A stretch of 26,578 nt of DNA from an uncultured Campylobacter sp. (GTDB lineage: Bacteria > Campylobacterota > Campylobacteria > Campylobacterales > Campylobacteraceae). Positions 8,343 to 15,054 of the stretch are shown one piece after another. Location: contig CAAHEJ010000066.1 in the NCBI GenBank assembly GCA_900772495.1, forward strand, positions 1 to 26,578, given 5' to 3'. The position numbers and the translations under genes were made by a program. Under the pieces are notes generated by a model. The model searched no databases. It was not told where the DNA came from and saw only the letters and a list, made by a program, of their open reading frames with translations. Position 1 is the first letter of the stretch; each line of letters begins with the position of its first letter.

Positions 8343-8659
8343 TGTAACTTCCCTAGTCCCCACTCTAAATTCTTGCGAAGCTTGACAAAAGGCGCATTTA
8401 AAAGCTCCGTCCGCGCCACAAATATGTATTTACCACTCTTTAAACGAGAGCTATTCAGCGCAAACACTGCTCGCAAAAGCCTTTTGGCGCGGTTTCGCAC
8501 CACAGCCTTGCCGACTTTTTTGCTCGCTATGACGGCAAACTTGTTGTCCTTGCAAGGGGCGTAAAAGATAATGGCGACTTCGCAATACCATTTTTTCGCC
8601 TCTTTGTAAAGTTTTGAAAATTCCTTACTATCCGTGATGCTGGCAAACTCACACAGCAA
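8330..8659 (-). CDS. rnpA: ribonuclease P protein component RnpA
   Basis: Protein subunit of RNase P, which matures tRNA 5' ends. The signature KKVGKAVVRNRAKRLL (RNR motif) is clear and the protein is basic. I prefer the TTG at 8659, which gives 109 residues, the usual length; the family N-terminus (FASITDSKEFSKLYK) follows directly, and AAAGG lies about 11 bases upstream. An ATG at 8707 would give 125 residues but would overlap rpmH by 59 bases with a weak ribosome binding site. With the TTG start the overlap with rpmH is 11 bases. The start remains the uncertain part. Confidence 0.92.
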   Translation of the reverse strand: MLCEFASITDSKEFSKLYKEAKKWYCEVAIIFYAPCKDNKFAVIASKKVGKAVVRNRAKRLLRAVFALNSSRLKSGKYIFVARTELLNAPFVKLRKNLEWGLGKLQCLK

Positions 8660-8783
8660 GTTTTTTTCGACCTTTGGTGCGTCTTGCGTTGATGACTTTG
8701 CGACCATTCTTGCTTTTCATACGCACGCGAAAGCCGTGAGTGCGTTTTTTAGGCGTTTTATGTGGTTGATATGTCCTCTTCAT
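8649..8783 (-). CDS. rpmH: 50S ribosomal protein L34
   Basis: 44 residues: MKRTYQPHKTPKKRTHGF, then RVRMKSKNGRKVIN and the tail RRTKGRKKLAV. This is the full, highly conserved L34 sequence. AAGGA lies six bases before the ATG, and a TATAAT box lies 30 bases upstream. It heads the rpmH-rnpA-yidD-yidC-jag-mnmE operon, which sits near the replication origin in many bacteria; no dnaA or origin is visible here. Confidence 0.97.
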   Translation of the reverse strand: MKRTYQPHKTPKKRTHGFRVRMKSKNGRKVINARRTKGRKKLAV

Positions 8784-8812
8784 TATAAATCCTTAAAAAT
8801 TTTTAGCGCGTT

Positions 8813-8818
8813 ATTATA
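8813..8818 (-). promoter_or_regulatory. -10 box of the rpmH operon
   Basis: TATAAT on the minus strand in the context GTTATAATAACGCG, preceded by T- and A-rich tracts. It predicts a leader of about 22 bases before the rpmH ATG. It is the only strong promoter I see for the six-gene cluster. Confidence 0.6.
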
Positions 8819-8879
8819 ACAAAATCTTGCTTAATTTGTTTTTAATCAAAAAAATAAATTTTAAAACACAAATTGTCTA

Positions 8880-8913
8880 AAATTCGCCTTAAATTTGGCA
8901 TCAGCGCGAATTT
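8880..8913 (-). terminator. candidate terminator after argF
   Basis: On the minus strand AAATTCGC (8913-8906) pairs perfectly with GCGAATTT (8887-8880), with an 18-base loop and only a short U run. It lies 55 bases after the argF stop and upstream of the rpmH promoter. The rest of the 8784-8967 gap shows nothing else. Confidence 0.3.
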
Positions 8914-8967
8914 GGGGCTAAAAATACAAACAAAATTTACCTTACAAATCTCTTTTTTAAATTTGGC

Positions 8968-9870
8968 TCACTCGCAACATTCATCTAAAAAGCACAGCAC
9001 GGATTTTACGACATAAAGGCGATTTACCGCCTCATCAAAGATTTCTTTGCTGTGCGCTTCAAAGACTTCTTCGCTCACTTCAAAGCCCCTATACGCAGGC
9101 AAGCAGTGCAAGAAAATCGCATCAGAAGCCGCCACACTCATAGCCTTTTCATCGATGATAAAGCCCGCAAAGTCTTTGAGCCGCTTTTGCTTTTGGCTTT
9201 CTTGCCCCATCGACACCCAAGTGTCTGTGATGATGACTTGCGCGTCCTTTAAGGCTCGCATTTTGTCCGTGCTGATGTCAAGTTTCGCGCCTGAATTTCG
9301 TGCTTTTTCTTTGGCGAATTCTAAAATTTCAGCGTTGATTTCATAATTTGGCGGAATCGCTACGCTAAATTCAAGCCCCAAAATCGCCGCTGCGATGAGC
9401 CACGAGTTGCACATATTGTTGCTATCACCCACAAAGGCTACTTTGCCCTTTTTTCCATACTCTTTTATAGTCAGCAAGTCCCCAAGCACTTGTGTAGGGT
9501 GATATAAATCGCTCAAACCATTGATAACAGGGCATTTTGAGTATTTGGCAAAATCAAGTAGGGTTTGATGAGAATTCACGCGCATCATTACAAAATCAAC
9601 CATAGAGCCGATAACCCGCGCCGTGTCCTTAACAGGCTCGCCACGACTAAGCTGCAAGTCGTTGCTGCTTAAAAACAACGCCTTGCCCCCAAGCTGCGTG
9701 ATAGCAAGCTCAAAAGCCATTCTCGTGCGAGTGGAGTTTTTTTCAAAAATCATCGCCAAACTTTTATCTAACAAGGCTTTGCGCGGCTTTGCCTTAATGT
9801 CAGCTGCAAAGTTTAAAAGCCCTAAAATCTCGTCCTTGCTAAAATCTCTCAAAGTCAAAAAATGTCTCAT
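8968..9870 (-). CDS. argF: ornithine carbamoyltransferase
   Basis: 300 residues from MRHFLTLRDF. It condenses ornithine and carbamoyl phosphate to citrulline in arginine synthesis, in the cytoplasm. Visible sites are the carbamoyl-phosphate loop STRTR (46-50), HPTQ (124-127), the ornithine loop DTWVSMGQE (226-234) and HCLPAYRG (255-262). Length is normal (about 300-310). An in-frame upstream ATG at 9930 lies above the -10 box and was rejected. The ribosome binding site is embedded in a run of seven G just before the ATG. No other arginine genes lie nearby, so it is probably transcribed alone from its own promoter. Confidence 0.96.
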   Translation of the reverse strand: MRHFLTLRDFSKDEILGLLNFAADIKAKPRKALLDKSLAMIFEKNSTRTRMAFELAITQLGGKALFLSSNDLQLSRGEPVKDTARVIGSMVDFVMMRVNSHQTLLDFAKYSKCPVINGLSDLYHPTQVLGDLLTIKEYGKKGKVAFVGDSNNMCNSWLIAAAILGLEFSVAIPPNYEINAEILEFAKEKARNSGAKLDISTDKMRALKDAQVIITDTWVSMGQESQKQKRLKDFAGFIIDEKAMSVAASDAIFLHCLPAYRGFEVSEEVFEAHSKEIFDEAVNRLYVVKSVLCFLDECCE

Positions 9871-9874
9871 TTTG

Positions 9875-9881
9875 CCCCCCC
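9875..9881 (-). repeat. G7 tract forming the argF ribosome binding site
   Basis: Seven consecutive G on the coding strand, context AAGGGGGGGCAAAATG. No other Shine-Dalgarno sequence is present. Length change in the tract would alter its spacing and pairing with 16S rRNA rather than the reading frame. Confidence 0.6.
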
Positions 9882-9901
9882 TTGATTTTTTTGAAAGATG
9901 A

Positions 9902-9907
9902 ATTATA
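9902..9907 (-). promoter_or_regulatory. -10 box for argF
   Basis: TATAAT on the minus strand, 32 bases before the argF ATG, giving a leader of about 24 bases. It is back to back with the promoter of the outer-membrane protein gene. Confidence 0.55.
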
Positions 9908-9955
9908 TCTTTAAAATGATAAATTTCCAAATTTTTTGGTAAATTTTTATGAATT

Positions 9956-9995
9956 TTTTGTTTTTAAATTTTAAATTTTGTTTTTAAATTTTAAA
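9956..9995. repeat. perfect tandem duplication of a 20-bp A/T unit
   Basis: The unit TTTTGTTTTTAAATTTTAAA occurs twice head to tail (9956-9975 and 9976-9995) between the argF and outer-membrane protein promoters. It ends 11 bases before the -10 box at 10007. Its period is close to two helical turns, so it could act as curved or UP-element DNA. Confidence 0.85.
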
Positions 9996-10006
9996 TAAAG
10001 TTAGTG

Positions 10007-10012
10007 TATAAT
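10007..10012 (+). promoter_or_regulatory. -10 box for the outer-membrane protein gene
   Basis: GTGTATAATGG, an extended TG-type -10 element, follows the 20-bp tandem repeats. It predicts a leader of about 22 bases that contains AAAAAGG before the ATG at 10041. Confidence 0.6.
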
Positions 10013-10040
10013 GGCACAAATTTCAAAAAAAGGCGTAACG

Positions 10041-10703
10041 ATGAAAAAGATAAAAAGCAAAATCGTCCTTGTTCTTGCCCTTGCTTGCTTTACAAGCAGT
10101 GCTTTTGGCGAGGAAAGCGGGCTGTTTTTGGGGCTTGGCTTTGGCGCACACGGCGCAAAACAAAGTATCAAAAGCACCAAGCTGCTTGATGAAAACGGCT
10201 TGAAAATCAGAGCTATGCAAAGTGTTACCGACTTTGGCGGGGCGTATTACTTTGGCTACAAGCACATTTTTGACGAGCATTCGGGCTTGCGCGTGTATCT
10301 AAACGCTGAAAGCAACAATGTCGAAGTGGAGAAATCAAACGGCGAAAGCGCCATAAGAAGCTACAATATCTTCGGGCTTGGAGTGGATTATCTCTTTAAC
10401 ATAAACCCAAATTTTGGGCTTTTCGTGGGGATAAATTCGGCTGCTATCTCGTGGGATAAGGAAATTTGGAGTTTGGACTGGGAAAATGACGAGCAAGAGT
10501 ATCGTGGCTATGTCGCCGCTCAAATGGGACTTAGGGGCATTTTTGGCGAGAAAAAACGCCACGCTGTCGAGCTTTTTGGCAAGATACCTTTCACTAAAAC
10601 CACTTTCAAATACCAAATGGCAGGCGTAACTGTTGTGGAAATGGACTTGAAACAAACATATAATGTAGGTTTGCGCTATATCTACACTTTTGCGATGGAC
10701 TGA
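10041..10703 (+). CDS. small outer-membrane beta-barrel protein
   Basis: 220 residues. Residues 1 to about 23 are a signal peptide (MKKIKSKIVLVLALACFTSS, cleavage likely after AFG). The mature part alternates hydrophobic and polar residues with many Gly/Tyr/Phe pairs (LFLGLGFGAHG, AYYFGYKHIF, IFGLGVDYLF, FGLFVGINSA, GLRYIYTFAMD), as in 8-stranded outer-membrane barrels. I recognise the fold type but not a named family; related small barrels are common in Campylobacter and Helicobacter. An upstream in-frame ATG at 10011 overlaps the -10 box, so it cannot be the main start. The gene stands alone between argF (divergent) and cjaA. Function is unknown; it may be a small porin or surface antigen. 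Confidence 0.7.
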   Translation: MKKIKSKIVLVLALACFTSSAFGEESGLFLGLGFGAHGAKQSIKSTKLLDENGLKIRAMQSVTDFGGAYYFGYKHIFDEHSGLRVYLNAESNNVEVEKSNGESAIRSYNIFGLGVDYLFNINPNFGLFVGINSAAISWDKEIWSLDWENDEQEYRGYVAAQMGLRGIFGEKKRHAVELFGKIPFTKTTFKYQMAGVTVVEMDLKQTYNVGLRYIYTFAMD

Positions 10704-10802
10704 ATTTAACCTTGTAAAGATTAAATTTTCTATGTCCAAGGTGTTAGCGTAAATTTATCTTAAAATTTGAGAGTTTTTTCGTCCGCATTAACTTTTTTTA
10801 AA

Positions 10803-10858
10803 TAAAATTTTGCTGTTTTGATTTTCGTGCAAAATGTGCGAAATCAAACAAAATTTTA
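10803..10858 (+). promoter_or_regulatory. long inverted repeat in the cjaA leader
   Basis: Outer arms TAAAATTTTG (10803-10812) and CAAAATTTTA (10849-10858) match perfectly. Inner arms TTTGATTTTCG (10817-10827) and CGAAATCAAA (10839-10848) match with one bulged base. Loop is 11 bases. It ends 29 bases before the cjaA ATG, beyond which AAAGG serves as the ribosome binding site. It could be an operator or a leader hairpin. A possible -10 (TAAAAT, 10803-10808) lies in the left arm. Confidence 0.5.
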
Positions 10859-10887
10859 CAAGGTTGAAAAACCAGAAAGGCATAGAT

Positions 10888-11760
10888 ATGAAAAAGATAG
10901 CATTTGCTAGTCTTACGATTTTAGTTGCGCTCTTTTTGAGCGCTTGCAGCGGAGACTCTAAAAAGAGTGAGGCAAACGCCACTCAAAGCACCGCCACAAA
11001 CGCCACAGGCACGCTTGCTAAGATAAAAGAAAACGGCGTGGTGCGCATAGGCGTTTTCGCCGACAAGCCACCCTTTGGCTTCATCGATGCTAGCGGTGTC
11101 AATCAAGGCTATGACATAGTCTTTGCTAAACGCATCGCAAGCGAGCTTTTAGGCGATGAAAACAAGGTGCAGTTCGTGCCTGTCGAGGCTGCAAACCGCG
11201 TGGAGTTTTTAAAATCCGACAAGGTAGATATAATCCTTGCAAATTTCACTCAAACGCCTGAAAGAGCGGAGCAGGTGGATTTCACACTGCCTTATATGAA
11301 AGTTTCACTAGGCATTGTCGTGCCTGATGGCTCTACAATCGCCAGCGTAGAGGACTTAAAAGGCAAAAAACTCATCGTCAATAAAGGCACAACAGCCGAT
11401 GCGTATTTTACCAAAAATCACCCAGACATTGAGCTAGTGCGCTTTGACCAAAACACAGAGACTTTCAACGCCTTTAAAGACGGACGAGGGGACGCTTTAT
11501 CTCACGACAACACCCTACTTTTCGCTTGGGCGAAAGACAATGAGGGCTTTAAAGTCGTAGTGCGTGAGCTTGGCAGCAAAGACACTATCGCAGCTGCTGT
11601 TAAAAAGGGCGATACAGAGTTAAAAGGCTTTATTGATGAGCTTATAACAAAGCTTGCAAACGAGCAGTTTTTCCACAAAGCTTATGAAAGCACACTTAAA
11701 GAGGCTTTTACTAGCGACATAAACGCTGATGAAGTCGTCATCGAGGGCGGAAAATACTAA
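10888..11760 (+). CDS. cjaA: cysteine-binding ABC transporter lipoprotein CjaA
   Basis: 290 residues. A lipoprotein signal peptide ends at the lipobox LSAC, followed by a Ser/Thr/Ala linker and a family 3 solute-binding domain (VRIGVFADKPPFGFID, GYDIVFAKRIASELLG, LANFTQTPERAEQVDF, NKGTTADAYF, RGDALSHDNTLLFAW). The match to C. jejuni CjaA (cysteine-binding surface antigen) is close over the whole length, including the VVIEGGK end. It would deliver cysteine to an ABC permease not encoded here. The ATG at 10888 has AAAGG upstream; an ATG 18 codons earlier lies inside the leader inverted repeat and would put charged residues before the signal peptide. It is followed by a good terminator and then cjaB. 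Confidence 0.92.
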   Translation: MKKIAFASLTILVALFLSACSGDSKKSEANATQSTATNATGTLAKIKENGVVRIGVFADKPPFGFIDASGVNQGYDIVFAKRIASELLGDENKVQFVPVEAANRVEFLKSDKVDIILANFTQTPERAEQVDFTLPYMKVSLGIVVPDGSTIASVEDLKGKKLIVNKGTTADAYFTKNHPDIELVRFDQNTETFNAFKDGRGDALSHDNTLLFAWAKDNEGFKVVVRELGSKDTIAAAVKKGDTELKGFIDELITKLANEQFFHKAYESTLKEAFTSDINADEVVIEGGKY

Positions 11761-11782
11761 AAAACACAAGCAAGCAACTCAA

Positions 11783-11835
11783 AAGCTGAATTTTGCTTGA
11801 TTTTAGATGAAAATTTGAGCGAAATTCGGCTTTTT
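11783..11835 (+). terminator. rho-independent terminator after cjaA
   Basis: AAGCTGAATTTTGC (11783-11796) pairs with GCGAAATTCGGCTT (11819-11832) over 14 positions with two G-U pairs. The T run is 11831-11835. It separates cjaA from cjaB. Confidence 0.75.
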
Positions 11836-11986
11836 GCGTGGCAAATCTTACAAAATGTCAAAAAATTTACAGCGTTGAAATCAAATGTTACAACAAGCCC
11901 AAAACAAATTTACAACTTTATACAGCCACTTTCAGCAGCTTTACATAAATGAGATTTAATCTATCTTTATATTTACTTTTTTATGT

Positions 11987-11992
11987 TAAAAT
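11987..11992 (+). promoter_or_regulatory. probable -10 box for cjaB
   Basis: TTAAAAT in a T-rich region, 38 bases before the cjaB ATG. The remaining 150 bases between the cjaA terminator and this box show no gene or other clear element. Confidence 0.4.
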
Positions 11993-12029
11993 GCCTTTTT
12001 TACAATTTTCACACAGATGAAAGGCGAAA

Positions 12030-13343
12030 ATGAAAAACTCAAACCACGCAAATTCGGCGCTAAATTCAACTCACAGCGCGAATTTAAGCGAAAATTTTAC
12101 TCCACAAACAGCTTGCACGGCTGAGCGTCAAAAGGCTATCAAAAACACCATCTACGCTTCTTTGGGCGGCATTTTGGAGTTTTACGACTTTATCCTTTAT
12201 GTGTTTTTTGCGGTGGCGATTTTTCCGCAGATTTTTTTCCCCCCCAACAGCGACATTTGGGCGAGCGTGGGCGGTTGGGTGAGCTTTGGCGTGGCGTATT
12301 TGGCGCGCCCATTTGGAGCAGTGGTGTTTGGGCATTTTGGCGATAAATTCGGGCGCAAAAAGATTTTTTACATTTCTATGCTTTTGATGGTGCTGCCAAG
12401 CTTTGTTTTAGCGTTTTTGCCGACTTATGAGAGCATAGGCATAGCCGCTACGCTGGCACTTTTTGCGATTCGCATTATACAAGGCTTAGCTGTGGGGGCT
12501 GATGTGAGCGGGGTTTGGGTCTTTGTGAGCGAATTTGTGAGCGAAAAAAACAAAAGTTTAGCGCTCGGTTTCATCTCGGCTAGCACGACTTTTGGGCTAC
12601 TTTTAGCTGGACTTGTAGCGTTTTGGGTGAATTCTAGCTTTACAAATGATGAAGTTTTGGAGTATGCGTGGCGTTTGCCCTTTATTTTGGGTGGATTTTT
12701 CGGCATTTTGGCTTGCTTTTTGCGTAAAAAGCTCAGCGAAACGCCCGTTTTTGAAAAGCTACAACAAACAAAGCAAATCCTTAAATTTCCGCTTGTTGAA
12801 GCACTCAAAACACACAAAACGCCTATGCTAGTGTGCTTTTTGATGAGCATAGTGCTTTCAGCTGGCGTTGCTACGCTTACGATAATCCCGCAAAATTTCG
12901 ACAAACTTTTAGGCTTTGACGCTAACGAAAGGCTACTCTACACCAACCTAGCCATAGTCGCTGTCATCATCGGTGCGCTGGTGCAAGGGCTTTTGGCGCG
13001 CTTTTTTGGCGATTATAAAATCTGCGCGATTTTTGCGTGCTTGTTCGCACTCTTTGGCTTTGGCGTGGGGCTTTATGATGAGAATTTCCTTGTATTTTAC
13101 CTGCTGGCGTGCTTTTGTCAAGGTATCATCACCTTTGCGCCCGTGTTTATGACGCGGGTTTTTGCGAGCAAACTGCGACTCAGTGGGCTTTCATTTGCCT
13201 ACAATGTCTCTTATGCCTTTTTTGTTTTTATCTCGCCCTTTGTCATCAACGCCCTTTATGAGCGGTATTTAGGGTATTATATGAGCTTTGTAGCCCTTGC
13301 CTGCCTTGCTTGTGTGTGGCTGATGAAAAAATTAGGGCATTAA
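12030..13343 (+). CDS. cjaB: MFS transporter, CjaB-like (metabolite:H+ symporter type)
   Basis: 437 residues, 12 predicted membrane segments. The first 30 residues are a polar Asn/Ser/Ala/Thr-rich extension, then GGILEFYDF (46-54) and GHFGDKFGRKK (101-111), the loop 2-3 signature of the major facilitator superfamily. RIIQGLAVGADVSG (148-161) replaces the usual GGE of related symporters. The FYDF motif and overall pattern resemble the ProP/KgtP-like MHS group, and the position downstream of cjaA matches cjaB of C. jejuni. The substrate cannot be told from sequence. The ATG has AAAGGCG upstream. The coding sequence contains a C7 run (12239-12245). It ends 7 bases from the convergent oorC stop. 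Confidence 0.85.
   Translation: MKNSNHANSALNSTHSANLSENFTPQTACTAERQKAIKNTIYASLGGILEFYDFILYVFFAVAIFPQIFFPPNSDIWASVGGWVSFGVAYLARPFGAVVFGHFGDKFGRKKIFYISMLLMVLPSFVLAFLPTYESIGIAATLALFAIRIIQGLAVGADVSGVWVFVSEFVSEKNKSLALGFISASTTFGLLLAGLVAFWVNSSFTNDEVLEYAWRLPFILGGFFGILACFLRKKLSETPVFEKLQQTKQILKFPLVEALKTHKTPMLVCFLMSIVLSAGVATLTIIPQNFDKLLGFDANERLLYTNLAIVAVIIGALVQGLLARFFGDYKICAIFACLFALFGFGVGLYDENFLVFYLLACFCQGIITFAPVFMTRVFASKLRLSGLSFAYNVSYAFFVFISPFVINALYERYLGYYMSFVALACLACVWLMKKLGH
12239..12245 (+). repeat. C7 tract inside cjaB
   Basis: Seven consecutive C directly after seven T (12232-12238) encode part of FFPPN at residues 69-73. It is in frame here. Confidence 0.6.
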
Positions 13344-13350
13344 AACCGCC

Positions 13351-13902
13351 CTACTTTATTGCCTCTTTTGCGTAATGAACGCCCAAATCAAAAGCCTTTG
13401 CGTTGGCGTCTTTGGTTTTGGGCGGCACACTGTTGAGCATCACTTCGCGCAAACGCGCTAAATCGATACACTCGCTCATCAAAGCCGCGATGGCTAGGGC
13501 GATGACTGATTGCGTGGCGACATTGCCTACCTCATCTTTGGCTATGGTGATGATGGGGATTTGATAAATGCGCCATTTTTTAAAGTCCTCATCGCTTGGC
13601 TGCACCAAATTTGGGTCGATGACGATGATACCGCCGTCTTTGACGCCTTTGTTAAAGTCCTTGTAGCCTTTGTTTGCGGTAGATAGCATAAAGTCTATCT
13701 CGCCCTCAATGGCATACGGAAACAAAATCTCTTTATCATCGATGATAATATCGACTTTTGTGGGACCTCCGCGCACTTGGGAGGTGTATGTGGAGGCTTT
13801 TGAGGCAAATCGCCCCTCGTCAATAGCCGCCTCTGCAAGTATCTCGCCCGCTGTGATGACGCCTTGTCCGCCCTCACCGCCAAATCGTAGTTGGTATTTC
13901 AT
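13351..13902 (-). CDS. oorC: 2-oxoglutarate:acceptor oxidoreductase subunit OorC (gamma)
   Basis: 183 residues, the length of the gamma domain of 2-oxoacid oxidoreductases. GGEGGQGVITAGEILAEAA at the N-terminus is the family signature. OorC completes the OorDABC complex, which oxidises 2-oxoglutarate to succinyl-CoA in the TCA cycle and passes electrons to ferredoxin or flavodoxin. The ATG has AAAGGGG six bases upstream. Unlike the other oor junctions, it is separated from oorB by 306 bases of palindromic DNA, so it may be made from a processed or separate transcript. Confidence 0.95.
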   Translation of the reverse strand: MKYQLRFGGEGGQGVITAGEILAEAAIDEGRFASKASTYTSQVRGGPTKVDIIIDDKEILFPYAIEGEIDFMLSTANKGYKDFNKGVKDGGIIVIDPNLVQPSDEDFKKWRIYQIPIITIAKDEVGNVATQSVIALAIAALMSECIDLARLREVMLNSVPPKTKDANAKAFDLGVHYAKEAIK

Positions 13903-13951
13903 TTAAACCCCTTTAAATAGCGTTTTAAACGCCTTTTGTTTTTAAATTTTT

Positions 13952-13974
13952 GTGAATTTTCTAAAAAAATTCAC
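13952..13974. repeat. 8-bp hairpin upstream of oorC
   Basis: GTGAATTT (13952-13959) and AAATTCAC (13967-13974) form a perfect stem with a 7-base loop in the oorB-oorC gap. A further small inverted repeat, GCGTTT...AAACGC, lies at about 13920-13932, close to the oorC ribosome binding site. Confidence 0.6.
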
Positions 13975-14010
13975 GGAATTTGCGTTTTGCGCTCTTTAAA
14001 CTCGCCCCGA

Positions 14011-14090
14011 AAGCTACTTTGCAAAGGATTTAAAGGCTAGCCTTAAAAAGTAGCCTTGCTTTGCTGTTTTAAAGTAGCTTGCAAAGACAG
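14011..14090. repeat. 80-bp nested palindrome in the oorB-oorC gap
   Basis: Outer arms AAGCTACTTT (14011-14020) and AAAGTAGCTT (14081-14090) are perfect complements. Inside them GCAAAG (14021-14026) pairs with CTTTGC (14059-14064), and AAGGCTA (14033-14039) pairs with TAGCCTT (14051-14057). AAGGCTAGCCTT (14033-14044) is also a perfect palindrome. The nested layout is what a folded RNA or a small MITE-like insertion with terminal inverted repeats would show. No protein is encoded. Confidence 0.65.
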
Positions 14091-14099
14091 TGCAAAGTC

Positions 14100-14151
14100 A
14101 AATTCACGCTTTTCACGCAAGAATTTAATTTACGCTCAAAAGCGTGAATTT
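14100..14151. repeat. 14-bp perfect inverted repeat in the oorB-oorC gap
   Basis: AAATTCACGCTTTT (14100-14113) and AAAAGCGTGAATTT (14138-14151), 24-base loop. Its right arm shares six bases with the next hairpin, so the two cannot form together. Confidence 0.75.
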
Positions 14152-14175
14152 CGCCCGCAAAAAAGGGCGAAATTC
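14146..14175. repeat. 11-bp GC-rich hairpin after oorB
   Basis: GAATTTCGCCC (14146-14156) and GGGCGAAATTC (14165-14175), perfect, with an 8-base loop. It lies 34 bases after the oorB stop. In the minus-strand RNA no U tract follows, so it looks more like an RNA-processing or stabilising hairpin than a terminator. Confidence 0.75.
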
Positions 14176-14208
14176 AAAACTTTCGCGCTAAAATTTAAGG
14201 CGCAAATT

Positions 14209-15054
14209 TTATTTTAACGCCTCTAAATTTATCATTCTTTTTTCTTTAAAAGCCCTTCTTACTTCCTCATAAGCGTGGCAATACTCAGCGCGTTCTTTGT
14301 TCTCATAAAGCACGCCTGTGGGGAATTTGCCCGCTTTTTCCTCATCGCTCATCGTGTCAAATTTCGCTTTATCCACGATGCGAGCCTTTATCCAGTCGAG
14401 CATTTGCACGGCTTCGCCCATTTTGTTTTTGCGCCCTAAATTGATGTGGCAGTTTGAAAAAACATCGACAAAGCTGTATCCGTTGTGCGCTAACGCCTTG
14501 TAGATGAGGTTTTCAAGCTTTGCCGCTTCGATGACATTGCCCCGCGCGATGAAAGTCGCCCCAGCCGCCTTTGTCAGCTCGCAAGCGTCAAAATTTGGGT
14601 CTATGCTGCCGCATTGTGCTGTAACCGTGTAAAAGCCTTGCGGCGTGGTTGGCGAGGTTTGTGAATTTGTAAGCCCGTAGATGAAATTGTTGATGACGAT
14701 ATGTGTCAAATCCACATTTCGCCGACAGCCGTGTATGGTGTGGTTGCCGCCGATTGCGAGCGTATCGCCGTCTCCGCTTACCACGATAACCTTTTTGCTA
14801 GGATTTGCCAGCTTTATGCCTGTGGCGTAAGCAATAGCCCTGCCGTGCGTGGTATGAACGGTGTTGCAATTCACATAAGAACTCATTCTCCCGCTGCAAC
14901 CTATGCCAGAAACTAGACACACATCGTTCATATCCCAGCCGATTTTTTGGATAGCGCGAATTATACACTTTAACACAACACCATCGCCACAACCCCAGCA
15001 CCACTGCGTTGGCATTTTATCCACTCTTAAATACTCATCATAATCAAAAGCCAT
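14209..15054 (-). CDS. oorB: 2-oxoglutarate:acceptor oxidoreductase subunit OorB (beta)
   Basis: 281 residues. The thiamine pyrophosphate-binding motif runs from GDGD (94-97) to INNFIYGLT (121-129). Conserved cysteines at the N-terminus (WCWGCGDG, 18-25) and near 53 are those that hold an iron-sulfur cluster in related enzymes. It is the catalytic TPP subunit, with OorA. Its ATG overlaps the oorA stop by one base (TAATG). The 3' end is flanked by hairpins. Confidence 0.96.
   Translation of the reverse strand: MAFDYDEYLRVDKMPTQWCWGCGDGVVLKCIIRAIQKIGWDMNDVCLVSGIGCSGRMSSYVNCNTVHTTHGRAIAYATGIKLANPSKKVIVVSGDGDTLAIGGNHTIHGCRRNVDLTHIVINNFIYGLTNSQTSPTTPQGFYTVTAQCGSIDPNFDACELTKAAGATFIARGNVIEAAKLENLIYKALAHNGYSFVDVFSNCHINLGRKNKMGEAVQMLDWIKARIVDKAKFDTMSDEEKAGKFPTGVLYENKERAEYCHAYEEVRRAFKEKRMINLEALK

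Noticed and set aside
10011..10040. Earlier ATG for the outer-membrane protein
   Set aside because: It overlaps the TATAAT box and would place a non-signal stretch before the signal peptide.
13334..13352. Possible bidirectional terminator between cjaB and oorC
   Set aside because: The stem AGGGC/GCCCT is only 5 bp, overlaps both stop codons, and has no T run.
13903..14208. Repeats in the oor gap considered as a CRISPR array
   Set aside because: The repeats are inverted, unequal in length and unevenly spaced; there are no direct repeats with spacers.
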